Below the pieces are notes generated by a model. The model searched no databases. It was given only the letters and a program-made list of their open reading frames with translations, and had not been told where the DNA came from. The translations under genes and the position numbers were made by a program. 64,000 nt of DNA. It comes from Tepidimonas ignava (lineage in GTDB: Bacteria; Pseudomonadota; Gammaproteobacteria; Burkholderiales; Burkholderiaceae_C). The stretch covers positions 53,049 through 117,048 of the forward strand of contig NZ_SMAH01000010.1 in the NCBI RefSeq assembly GCF_004342625.1. Direction: 5' to 3'. Positions 17,447-26,053 of the stretch are shown in pieces. The number at the start of each line of letters is the position of its first letter. The first letter of the stretch is position 1.

Positions 17447-18250
17447 ATGCGCTTCGACGTCATCACCCTGTTCCCGGAGCTGATCGAGCCCTGGCTGGCC
17501 ACGGGCGTGACGCGCCGCGCGTTCGCCAGCGGCGCGGTGCAGGTGCGCTTGTGGCCGCTGCGCGACTTTGCCGACGGACCGTACCGGCGCGTCGACGACC
17601 GTCCCTTTGGTGGCGGCCCTGGCATGGTGATGCTGGCCGAGCCGCTGCGCCGCTGCTGGGAAGCCGTGCGACGCGACCGCGGCCTGCCCGCCGTGCGGCC
17701 CACTGGGGTGGCGGTGGACGTGCCCACCGTGTTGTTTTCGCCGGCGGGGCGGGTGCTGGACCACGCGGTGGTGGCCGAGTACGCGGGGCCTCAGGGGCCG
17801 GGCGCGATCTTGGTGTGTGGCCGCTACGAAGGGGTCGACGAGCGCTTTGTGCAGGCCTGCGTGGACGTGGAATTGAGCCTGGGCGACTTCGTGCTGTCGG
17901 GCGGCGAACTGGCGGCGCTGGCGCTGCTGGACGCCGTGGCGCGGTTGCAGCCCGGCGTGTTGGGCGACGCGGCCAGCGCCGCGCAAGACAGCTTCCACCC
18001 CGGGGTGGACGGCTTGCTGGACTGCCCGCACTACACCCGCCCGGATGTGTGGGATGGCCCCCATGGCCCCCAGGCCGTGCCCGCGGTGTTGTTGAGCGGT
18101 CACCACGCCCACATCGAGGCCTGGCGGCGCCAGCAGCGCTTGCTGCGCACGGCGCGTGCGCGGCCCGATGTGCTGCAGCGCGCCCGCGCCCGTGGGGCGC
18201 TCAGCGCCCAGGACTTAGCGTGGTTGGCCGCGCAAGGCTATAATATCTAG
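17447..18250 (+). CDS. trmD: tRNA (guanine-37-N1)-methyltransferase
   Basis: SPOUT-class enzyme that makes m1G37 in tRNAs, preventing +1 frameshifting. The 267 residues include MRFDVITLFPELI at the N-terminus, the DDRPFGGGPGMVMLAEPL segment, the knotted SAM site ILVCGRYEGVDER and LGDFVLSGGELAAL, and a C-terminal domain containing LLSGHHAHIEAWRRQQ. It lies 39 bases after rimM. A perfect TATAAT falls on its last codons and may serve rplS. Confidence 0.98.
   Translation: MRFDVITLFPELIEPWLATGVTRRAFASGAVQVRLWPLRDFADGPYRRVDDRPFGGGPGMVMLAEPLRRCWEAVRRDRGLPAVRPTGVAVDVPTVLFSPAGRVLDHAVVAEYAGPQGPGAILVCGRYEGVDERFVQACVDVELSLGDFVLSGGELAALALLDAVARLQPGVLGDAASAAQDSFHPGVDGLLDCPHYTRPDVWDGPHGPQAVPAVLLSGHHAHIEAWRRQQRLLRTARARPDVLQRARARGALSAQDLAWLAAQGYNI
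18215..18244 (+). promoter_or_regulatory. Possible internal promoter for rplS inside the trmD 3' end
   Basis: A consensus −10 TATAAT at 18239–18244 overlaps the final trmD codons. A weak −35-like TTAGCG sits at 18215–18220 with an 18-base spacer. It would give rplS a separate transcript with a leader of about 130 bases containing a GCCGCC/GGCGGC stem-loop at 18307–18321. The −35 is poor, so this is tentative. Confidence 0.35.
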
Positions 18251-18382
18251 TTTGATCCTCTGGCTGGCTTTGGGCGCAGGGCGTTCCAAGCGTGTGGGCT
18301 GGGCAGGCCGCCAACGGCGGCTTGGCCGCAAGTGGGCCCATGTGTGCACGGTGCGGCGCAGCCACGATCATGGTGAACCGTC

Positions 18383-18739
18383 ATGAACCTGATCCAAATC
18401 CTCGAGCAGGAAGAAATCGCGCGCCTGAACAAGACCATCCCCGAGTTCAACCCGGGCGACACGGTGGTCGTCAACGTCTACGTGATCGAAGGCAACAAAA
18501 AGCGCATCCAGGCTTACGAAGGCGTTGTCATCGCCAAGCGCAACCGCGGCTTCAACAGCAGCTTCATCGTGCGCAAGCTCTCCAACGGTGAAGGCGTCGA
18601 GCGCACCTTCCCGCTGTACAGCCCGCTGATCGCCAGCATCGAAGTCAAGCGCCGTGGCGCCGTGCGCCGCGCCAAGCTGTACTACCTGCGTGGCCGCACC
18701 GGCAAGTCGGCCCGCATCAAAGAAAAAGTGGGCGGCTGA
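18383..18739 (+). CDS. rplS: 50S ribosomal protein L19
   Basis: Large-subunit protein bL19 at the 30S–50S interface (118 residues). The N-terminus [20 protein letters not shown] is followed by [16 protein letters not shown], the [18 protein letters not shown] core and the [17 protein letters not shown]-terminus, all typical. It is the last gene of the rpsP operon, 132 bases after trmD, and is followed by a clear intrinsic-terminator hairpin. Confidence 0.98.
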   Translation: MNLIQILEQEEIARLNKTIPEFNPGDTVVVNVYVIEGNKKRIQAYEGVVIAKRNRGFNSSFIVRKLSNGEGVERTFPLYSPLIASIEVKRRGAVRRAKLYYLRGRTGKSARIKEKVGG

Positions 18740-18789
18740 CGCTAACCGCGCGTGCCCGCGTGCATCGGGCACGCCACCATCCACCGCTC

Positions 18790-18820
18790 GGGGTGCCTTG
18801 ATGGCACCCCGTTGCGTTTG
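18790..18820 (+). terminator. Intrinsic terminator after rplS
   Basis: Perfect 8-bp inverted repeat GGGGTGCC (18790–18797) and GGCACCCC (18803–18810) around a 5-base loop TTGAT, followed by the T-rich GTTGCGTTTG. It lies 50 bases after the rplS stop and just before the convergent GGDEF–EAL gene. Confidence 0.75.
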
Positions 18821-21800
18821 TCAGCCCGCCCACGATGTTTGACCCCAGATGCTGATCGGAGGACTCGGGGGGAGTGAGGCTTGGGTATCGGACCACTCCG
18901 ACGCCGCAAGAGGTTGCGCCAGGCGAACCTGCAGGGCTTCCAAGGCTGCAATCCAAGCGGCGTGTCCTTGTTGCAGGGCGTCGCGGGTCGCCGTGTCCGA
19001 CGGTTGACGCCGTTGCGCGGCGGCTTGGTTGGCGATTCGGTGAAACGCTTCGTGGGCCTGATGCAGGTCCATCACTTCAGGCCACGATTTCGCTCCTCGG
19101 GGCAGTATCTGGTCGAGCAGCTCGGTCACGGGGCAACGTGCATGCTGGGGCACGGGTTCGCCCATCAAGGCGCGCGCCATCACGATGCGGTGCTCGATTT
19201 CCACCTGCGCCAAGGCCCGTGACCAGGGTGAGCGGGCCAACGGTGCCCAGTGCAGCCACTGCTGAGGCGCTTGCCAGTGGCGCACCCATGACGTCCAAGT
19301 GTCCACGGGCATGGCACGGGCGATACCCCAGCCTTGGGCCACGTCAGCGCCCAGCCGCAGCAGCAAAGTGCCGTGCTCCAAGGTCTCGACCCCCTCGCCA
19401 ACCACCTGCAAGCTGAACGCGTGGCCCAACGCCACGATGCCTTCAATGATGCGCAGGTCGCTGGGATCGACAAAGACATCGCGCACAAACGATTGGTCGA
19501 TTTTGACCACATTGGCGGGCAAGCGCTTCAGGTACGCCAGCGATGAATAGCCAGTGCCGAAATCGTCGATGGCCACACCCACCCCCAGTGCGCGGCAGCG
19601 TTGCAACAGCCGCTCCAGCGTATCGATACCATCCAAGGCGCTCGATTCGACGATTTCCAGCTCGAGCCGTTGCGGCAAGACTTCGGGGTATTGCTGCAAC
19701 GCCGCTTGCAGGCGCTCGCCAAACCCGGGGTCACGCAGCTGCCGCGCCGCCACGTTGATGGACAGTGTGTAGTCATCCATGCCCGCAGCACGCCACTGCG
19801 ACAGGATGCGCAGCGCTTCATGCAGCACCCAATCGCCCAACTCAATCATCACGTCTTCGTGCTCGATGGCGGGCAAAAAGCGCCCTGGCAGGCGCAAACC
19901 ATCGGTGGGGTGACGCCAACGCAGCAGCGCTTCGGCGCCCTGTACCGCGCCGTCGTGCAGCCGCACGCGTGGCTGCAAGTGCAGTTCAAAATTGCCCGCG
20001 GCCAACGCACGGCGCACCTCGGCCAACAGCTCGGCGTGGGCCGCGGCGGCCCGGTCCTCGTGGGGATCGAACAGCACCCAGCGGTTTTTACCGTCGCGCT
20101 TGGCCCGGTACAGCGCCTGGTCCGCGTGGCGCAACAGCACCTCGGCATCGACGCCATCGTCGGGGTACAGGGTCACCCCGATGCTGGTGCTGAGTTGCAG
20201 CCGCGCGTCGAGCGTCACCAGCGGCTCCGAGCACGCGCTCAACAGCCGCTCGACGATGGGTTGCCAGCGTGCACCGGGCTCCAGATCCGCCAACACCACC
20301 ACGAATTCGTCGCCGCCGACCCGGGCCAGCGTGTCACCTTCGCGCAGCACCCGTTGAAGACGCTGGGCGACCTCACGCAGTGCAGCGTCGCCGATCGGGT
20401 GGCCGTGGTTGTCGTTGATGTCCTTGAAACCGTCCAGGTCAAGGTAGGCGATGACGACCTTGCGTTGCTGGCGGTGGGCGTGGGCGATGGCCAGCGCCAG
20501 GCGGTCGGTCAACAGCGCCCGGTTGGGCAAACCCGTCAAAGAGTCATGGAACGCCTGGTATTCGAGGGCCTGCTGCTGCGCTTTGATGGCCGAAATGTCC
20601 TGCGCCACCGCCACGTAGCGGATGATCTGTCCCTAGGCATCGCGTACGGCCGAGATCGTCTCCACCACGGGAATCTCGCGCCCGTCCCGGTGCCGCCACC
20701 AAGCCTCGCCGCGCCAGCGGCCCTCGCGCAGCAGGGTGCGCTGCACGCGGGCCCAGGTCAAGGAGCCGAGCCGGTCTGCCGGTCGCCAAGGCAGCCGCCC
20801 GCGCCCAATCAGCTCCTCGCGGCTGTAGCCACTGAGTTGCAACATGGCCTCGTTGGCTTCCAGCACCACCCCACGCTCGTCGGTGACGACGATGGCTTCA
20901 CCCGCGTCCTGAAAGACGCTCAGTGCGATGGCGCGTGATTCTTCCAGCGCGACTTGGCTGCTGACGTCGCGCACCACGCCTGCCAGCCGTAGCGCCCTGC
21001 CTGTGGCAGGGTCTCGTGCCGTGACGCGCCCCCACACTTGCAGCCAAAGCCAGTGGCCATCGCTGTGTCGTACCCGAAAGCGCAGGTCTGCGGCCTCGGT
21101 CTTGCCCTTGAGGTGATCGACCAGCGCCTGCCGCAGGGCCGGCACATCACCAGGATGCAGCCGCTCGACCAGCTCCGCCGCGCGCCATGCCGGGGTATCG
21201 CCTTCCAGACCCAGCAGGCGGCCCAGCCGATCATCCAGCGCGATGCGATCGCGCTGCAAATCCCACTGGGCAAGCCCCAAACGCGCACCCCGCAGCACAT
21301 CCTGCAGTTGGGTGGCCAGTTCACGCTGGCGCTGGTTACCGAGGCGCAACTGCCGCAGCAACACGAGCAACACCAGGGTCGCCAAGGCAGACGCGCCCAG
21401 CGCCATCATCAGCATCCGCGCCCGCTTGCGCTCGGCCGATAGCAGTTGGTCGGTGCGTTGGGCCACAAGGTTTTCCAGCCGGGTTTGGTAGCGCTGCAAC
21501 TCGCGCTCCAGCGTAACGCTGCGGCTCTCGGGCAGCAACAGCGAGAGCAACAGGACACGCCCCTGGGGGCCGGGGATGGGCGAGCTGTGCACTTCGACGG
21601 TGACGACCTCGCCAGAGGCCAAGCGGTGCGGGAATAAAAAGTAGCCGCGTTTTTCCTGTTGGGCGCGCGCCATTTCAGCCCGGATCTCAGCCTCGGACAG
21701 CTGGTTGATCTGCTGGATGTTGACGCGCCCCAGCGCCATGTCGGGGTATCCGTACAGCTCGACCGCCGCCGCATTGGCTTCGAGGATGGTGCCGTCCGCC

Positions 21801-21958
21801 GGATCGATGACCCATGCAGGCACGCTGTGACGCATCAGCGCCTCAGGCAACCAGCGGGCGTGCGCCGGGCCGCACACCAGTGCGGCCAGTAGCGTCAACA
21901 GGACCCAGGGCCGGCCCAACACGACCGAGACCGCGGCCCAACGATGCATCGCCGACAT
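18821..21958 (-). pseudogene. PAS–GGDEF–EAL cyclic-di-GMP protein interrupted by one in-frame amber codon
   Basis: A single frame of about 1045 codons encodes a large c-di-GMP turnover protein, broken by a TAG at 20633–20635. The N-terminal part (441 residues) has a signal or anchor segment, a periplasmic PAS-like domain (residues ~40–110), a coiled coil, a transmembrane helix (ALGASALATLVLLVLL) and two cytoplasmic PAS/PAC domains. Six codons after the stop the frame resumes with the end of the PAC motif (VAVAQDISAIK), then a GGDEF domain with an intact GGDEF and HDSLTGLPNR, and an EAL domain with EALLRWRHP, both apparently competent. The last ~130 residues are a histidine/cysteine-containing helical tail. 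No frameshift is needed, so a point nonsense mutation, a sequencing error or amber readthrough are the options. Confidence 0.85.
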
Positions 21959-22078
21959 CAGGCTTACGGGTTGAGTGTGTGGGGGGCGGCATGCTGCCGC
22001 CCCTGGGTGGGTGATGGGGATACATCGTACCCGCGCCGTCGTCCAACGAGCAACCTATTCATGTGCTAATGTTGCTCT

Positions 22079-23425
22079 ATGTCACACGACTGGCCTGCGC
22101 CCCCACTTTCAGATTCGCCAGTGCTACCCCCTGACGATGAACGTCGCCGCGTGTTGCACGAAGAAATCCACGCTCGCCCGCCGGCGCGTATCCGGTTGCC
22201 GGCGCTGGTGGTGTACGTCGCGGTGCTCAACGACGGTGTCAGTCGTGCCGAGGAGCTGGAGCACTTGCGTCGGCTGCCGGGGCAGCAGGGGTTGGGGCCT
22301 GACGACCTTGAGCGCAACTTTGTGCGCCTGCGCTTCGGTGGCGGCTACACGCTCAAGTGGGAGCGCCACACCGAGTTCACGCGCTATTCGTTGGTGCAGC
22401 CGCTGCCCGAGGGCGCAGGCCTGGGGGCGCGCGAGCCGGTGCTGCAGCCCCATCCGTTGCTGCCGCCGGGGTGGCTGGCGACGATTCCCGGGCGCACCCT
22501 GTGCGCGGTGGAGTTGGCCATCGACCCGCAGCGGCTGAACGATCCCGTCGCGCTGTTGGAGCGTGCGCGCCCGTGGTTCGGGGGCCGCCCGGTGGTGGCG
22601 TCGCTGCTGGGGCAGCCGTCGCACTCGATGGTGGTGACGGACTTTCACCTGCGGCCCGACGGTTTTGAACGCATGCTGGTGCTGGCGCCGCCCACGACGA
22701 GCGAGACCCGCGCCGGCCGCATCACGGCGCGTTTGCTGGAGCTGGAAACCTACCGCATGATGGCGTTGCTGGGGCTGCCGGTGGCCAAGACCCTGGCCGG
22801 ACCGCTGGCCGAAGGCGAGGCGGAACTGGCGCGTCTGACCGCGGAAATGCAGGCCAAGGCCGCCTCCGACCAGGTGCTGCTGGACGCGCTGGTGGCGCTG
22901 GCGGCGCGCATCGAGCACCACATCGCGGGGCACGGCTACCGCTTTTCGGCCACGCGGGCCTACGAACGCATCGTGCAGCAGCGCGCGGCCGAGCTGCGCC
23001 AGCAACCCATCCCGGGCACGCAAACCATCAGCGAGTTCATGCAGCGCCGCTTCGCTCCGGCCATGGCGACCGTGGCTTCGGTGGAGCAGCGCCTGGCGGC
23101 GTTGTCGCAGCGTGTGGCGCGCGCCAGCGCGCTGCTGCGCACGCGCGTGGACATCGCGCGCGAAGAACAAAACCGCCAGTTGCTCGAAAAACTCACCCGC
23201 GGCCAAACGTTGCAGCTACGCCTGCAAACCACCGTGGAAGGGTTGTCGATCGCCGCGATCTCGTACTACGTGATCAGCCTGGTGCTGTACGGCGCCAAGG
23301 CGCTGAAGTCGGCCGGTGTGCCGCTGCATCCTGAGCTGACCGCCGGTGCGCTGATGCCGCTGGTGCTGTGGGCGGTGTGGCGCACCACCCGGCGCATCCA
23401 CGCCAAGTTGCACGACGCGCCCTGA
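22079..23425 (+). CDS. DUF3422 family membrane-anchored protein
   Basis: A 448-residue protein matching DUF3422. The N-terminal signature is RRRVLHEEIHARPPARIRLP (residues ~22–41), then a long alpha-helical middle, including the HMVVTDFHLRPDGFERMLVL-like block and the ISEFMQRRFAPAMATV segment, and a C-terminal pair of hydrophobic segments (LSIAAISYYVISLVLYGAKAL; LTAGALMPLVLWAVW). The arrangement resembles a cytoplasmic coiled-coil protein fixed to the inner membrane at its end. Its function is not known. It is divergent from the broken GGDEF–EAL gene, with about 120 bases between them, and convergent with cytochrome c4. Confidence 0.85.
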   Translation: MSHDWPAPPLSDSPVLPPDDERRRVLHEEIHARPPARIRLPALVVYVAVLNDGVSRAEELEHLRRLPGQQGLGPDDLERNFVRLRFGGGYTLKWERHTEFTRYSLVQPLPEGAGLGAREPVLQPHPLLPPGWLATIPGRTLCAVELAIDPQRLNDPVALLERARPWFGGRPVVASLLGQPSHSMVVTDFHLRPDGFERMLVLAPPTTSETRAGRITARLLELETYRMMALLGLPVAKTLAGPLAEGEAELARLTAEMQAKAASDQVLLDALVALAARIEHHIAGHGYRFSATRAYERIVQQRAAELRQQPIPGTQTISEFMQRRFAPAMATVASVEQRLAALSQRVARASALLRTRVDIAREEQNRQLLEKLTRGQTLQLRLQTTVEGLSIAAISYYVISLVLYGAKALKSAGVPLHPELTAGALMPLVLWAVWRTTRRIHAKLHDAP

Positions 23426-23486
23426 GCAACGGGCCGGCTGCCCCTGCCTGCCCAGCCGGGTGTCAACCCGGGCCGTGGCCGCCTGG

Positions 23487-24116
23487 TTATTTGGAGCCGA
23501 GGTACTCGGCCACCGCCGCCATTTCGAGCTCGGTCATCTTCTCGGCCACGGTGTGCATCACGACGTTGTCGTTGGTGCGTTGACGCTTGTTGAATTGCTT
23601 GAGCTGCGTGAACAGGTAGCCAGGCAATTGCCCTGCCAGCCGTGGCAGGTTGGCCGCACCGTAGCCGTCGGCGCCGTGGCACGACGCGCACGCCGGCACA
23701 CCGCTGAACTTGTTGCCGTTGTGGTACAGGTACTTGCCCACCAACGCCAGTTGCGGGTCCTTGGCTTCTTCCCGTGTGGTGGGCATTTTTTCGTAATAAC
23801 GCCCCAGCGCCACCATTTCGTCGTCGGTCAGCTTGGCCACCATTTCGGCCATCGCGGTGCTTTTGCGCTCGCCGCTTTTGAAGGCACGCAACTGCTTGGT
23901 GATGTACTCGCTGTGCTGCCCCGCCAGACGCGGAAAGATTTCGCTGGTGGATTCGCCGTTTTCGCCGTGGCACATGAAGCACACACCGTTGGCGATTTTG
24001 CGTGCGCGGGCTTCGTCGGCTTGGGCATGGGCCATGTGCGCCGCCGCCAACGCCACCGCGGCCACGGCCCACCGCCGCAGGCCGCCGAAAGAAGGGGATC
24101 GAACCATGGTGGTCAT
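23487..24116 (-). CDS. Dihaem cytochrome c4-type protein
   Basis: A 209-residue periplasmic dihaem c-type cytochrome. After a signal peptide (WAVAAVALAAAHMAHA), the two haem sites are CFMCH at residues 46–50 and CASCH at 143–147. Each sits in a cytochrome-c domain with the characteristic later methionine ligands (KSTAMAEM region; VVMHTVAEKM). The 97-residue spacing and the FPRLAGQ/LPRLAGQ repeat show the internally duplicated cytochrome c4 architecture. Such proteins pass electrons to cbb3-type oxidases. It lies downstream of the sulfide dehydrogenase genes fccA and fccB on the same strand, so it may accept their electrons, though a hairpin separates the two units. Confidence 0.92.
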   Translation of the reverse strand: MTTMVRSPSFGGLRRWAVAAVALAAAHMAHAQADEARARKIANGVCFMCHGENGESTSEIFPRLAGQHSEYITKQLRAFKSGERKSTAMAEMVAKLTDDEMVALGRYYEKMPTTREEAKDPQLALVGKYLYHNGNKFSGVPACASCHGADGYGAANLPRLAGQLPGYLFTQLKQFNKRQRTNDNVVMHTVAEKMTELEMAAVAEYLGSK

Positions 24117-24185
24117 GTCAAAGATCCGGCGATTGATTCAGTCAATACTGATAAAACAATGTATACCGGGGTCAAAAGCCCCGCG

Positions 24186-24229
24186 CACCGTGGGGTTGGT
24201 GGCCAGCGGCTCACCCACCCCGGACGGTG
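24186..24229 (-). terminator. Hairpin terminator downstream of the sulfide dehydrogenase flavoprotein gene
   Basis: Long imperfect inverted repeat: arm CACCGTGGGGTTGGTG at 24186–24201 pairs with 24212–24229, with a 2-base bulge and a 10-base loop. Read on the minus strand it is followed by GGGGCTTTTG. It lies 20 bases past the flavoprotein stop. Confidence 0.5.
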
Positions 24230-24248
24230 CCGGGGCTGCCCAGGGACG

Positions 24249-25535
24249 TCACGCCAGCGTGTCGGCCCAGATGTTGCGCGCCCACGCCAACGCGTAGCGG
24301 CCTTCCAGCTCGCTGGCGCGCGCCGAGACCCCGCCCGAGCCGGGCACCGTCAGCATCGTCTTTTTCTCCGGGTCGTAGCGGTGCACGCTGGCCACGTGCA
24401 CCACGTCTTCGTCGGTGACGAAGCTGTAGCAGGTGTTGGCGTACAGCGGCGTCTTGGGCGGTTCCTGACCCAGCAGCAGGCTGACCACCGCCGCGGCGCA
24501 GGTCTTGCCGTGCTGGTTGGCCATGTGGCCCGATTTGGGCATCGCAGGCGCGATCTGGATCGCATCACCCAGCACGTGCACGTTCTTGACCGCCTTGGAC
24601 TCGAAGGTCAGGAAGTCCACCTCGCACCAGCGCTTGTTGGCGGTGGCCAAACCGGCTTGCACCGCGATGTCGCCCGCGCGCATGTTGGGCACGACGTTGG
24701 CCACGGCCGCCTTGAAGTCTTCGTTGAACTCGAACTTGAGGGTGTTGGTGGCCGCATCCACGTCCACGACGCGGTGCTTCGGACGGTACTCGATGATGCC
24801 TTTGTAGTGCTCGTCCCAGGCTTTGAGGAACAAGGCCTTCTTGGACTGAATGTCCTCGTTGGCGTCGAAAATGATGACCTTGCTCTTGGGCTTGGCCTTC
24901 TTGAAGTAGTGCGCCACCATGCAGGCGCGCTCGTACGGCCCCGGCGGGCAGCGGTACGGCGCCAGCGGAATCGACAGCGCGTACACGCCGCCGTCGGGCA
25001 TGGCTTCGAGCTGCTTGCGCAGCGCCACCGTTTGCGGGCCGGCTTTCCAGGCGTGCAGCACCTTGTCCTGCGCGCCGGGCTTGCCCATGCCGGGCAGGGT
25101 CTCCCACATGAAATCGATCCCCGGCGACACGATCAGGCGGTCGTACTTGAGCTCGCCGCCGCTGGCCAGCTTGACCACGCGCTTGTCGGGGTCGATGGCG
25201 GTGGCGCGGTCACGCACGATCTTGACGCCGTGGCGCTTTTCCAGGTTGTCGTAAGGGATCGTGATGTCTTCGATTTTTTTGATGCCGCCGATGACCAGGT
25301 TGGAAATCGGGCATGAGATGAAATTGGCGTTGGGCTCGATCAGCGTGACCTGCACCTTGCCTTCGGAGAACAGGCGCGTGTATTTGGCCGCGGTGGCGCC
25401 GGCGTAGCCGCCGCCGATGACGATGACGTGCGGGCCGCTGGCCGACCCGGTGGTGGCGCAACCCGAAAGCAGCCCCAGCGAACCCAAGGCCGAACCGGCC
25501 GCGACGGTGGAGACGAATTGGCGACGTTGCATCAT
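24249..25535 (-). CDS. fccB: Flavocytochrome c sulfide dehydrogenase, flavoprotein subunit
   Basis: Oxidises sulfide to sulfur or polysulfide in the periplasm, passing electrons through FAD to the cytochrome subunit. The 428 residues begin with a twin-arginine-type leader (MMQRRQFVSTVAAG), then the FAD fold VIVIGGGYAGATAA at about residues 37–50. Cys75 in FISCPISNLVIGG matches the covalent FAD attachment site. Cys196 (APYRCPPGP) and Cys369 (NTCYSF) correspond to the redox-active cysteine pair of FccB. A conserved NAD-like central domain and the HVLGDAIQIAPAMPKSGHMAN segment complete it. The ATG at 25533–25535 gives the Tat leader; a few extra upstream codons are open. fccA is 16 bases upstream. 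Confidence 0.93.
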   Translation of the reverse strand: MMQRRQFVSTVAAGSALGSLGLLSGCATTGSASGPHVIVIGGGYAGATAAKYTRLFSEGKVQVTLIEPNANFISCPISNLVIGGIKKIEDITIPYDNLEKRHGVKIVRDRATAIDPDKRVVKLASGGELKYDRLIVSPGIDFMWETLPGMGKPGAQDKVLHAWKAGPQTVALRKQLEAMPDGGVYALSIPLAPYRCPPGPYERACMVAHYFKKAKPKSKVIIFDANEDIQSKKALFLKAWDEHYKGIIEYRPKHRVVDVDAATNTLKFEFNEDFKAAVANVVPNMRAGDIAVQAGLATANKRWCEVDFLTFESKAVKNVHVLGDAIQIAPAMPKSGHMANQHGKTCAAAVVSLLLGQEPPKTPLYANTCYSFVTDEDVVHVASVHRYDPEKKTMLTVPGSGGVSARASELEGRYALAWARNIWADTLA

Positions 25536-25551
25536 GGCGTGGACTCCCGGG

Positions 25552-25851
25552 TTACTTCTTTTGAGCGGCAAAGTACGCGGCGATGGCGCGCAGCTCGTCG
25601 TCGCTGTAGCCTTTGGCCAACTGGTGCATGATGGTGGCAGGCTTGCGGCCGGCCTTGAAGTCCAGCAGCTTTTGCGTCAAGTCATCTTTGTCCTTGCCGG
25701 CCAGGGCCTCCATGCCGGGTTGGGCGTGGCCGTTGGTGCCGTGGCAGTTGGCGCAGGCTGCGGCCCAGACCTTGACCTGGTCGACCGCGTGGGCCGACAC
25801 GGCAGCGGCGCTCAGCAGCGCGGCGGTGAGTGCATAGCGTATGGTTTTCAT
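25552..25851 (-). CDS. fccA: Monohaem c-type cytochrome, FccA-like subunit of sulfide dehydrogenase
   Basis: A 99-residue small cytochrome c: signal peptide (ALTAALLSAAAVSAHA), one haem site CANCH at residues 33–37, and a methionine ligand in ATIMHQLAKGYSDDELRAIAAYFA. It is immediately upstream of fccB on the same strand, the usual order for flavocytochrome c. The partner in Allochromatium is dihaem; monohaem forms are common in beta-proteobacteria. It receives electrons from the FAD of FccB. A near-palindrome CTGAT…ATCAG (25932–25948) lies about 80 bases upstream and could be an operator. Confidence 0.88.
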   Translation of the reverse strand: MKTIRYALTAALLSAAAVSAHAVDQVKVWAAACANCHGTNGHAQPGMEALAGKDKDDLTQKLLDFKAGRKPATIMHQLAKGYSDDELRAIAAYFAAQKK

Positions 25852-26053
25852 GCGTGTGACGCTCCTCGCTGGGGTTGGGGATGGGGCTCTGGATGGGGGT
25901 GCATCGAGCCGTCTGTTTGTATCACGATGTGCTGATATTCGGAATCAGGGTTTTTGCGGGGGCAGCACCCCTTGGCCACACGGGGGACGATAGCGTGCCC
26001 CGTACCGGGGCGCGATCGGGATAAACCCCGAGCGGCGCTGGGCGGGGCGCCTC

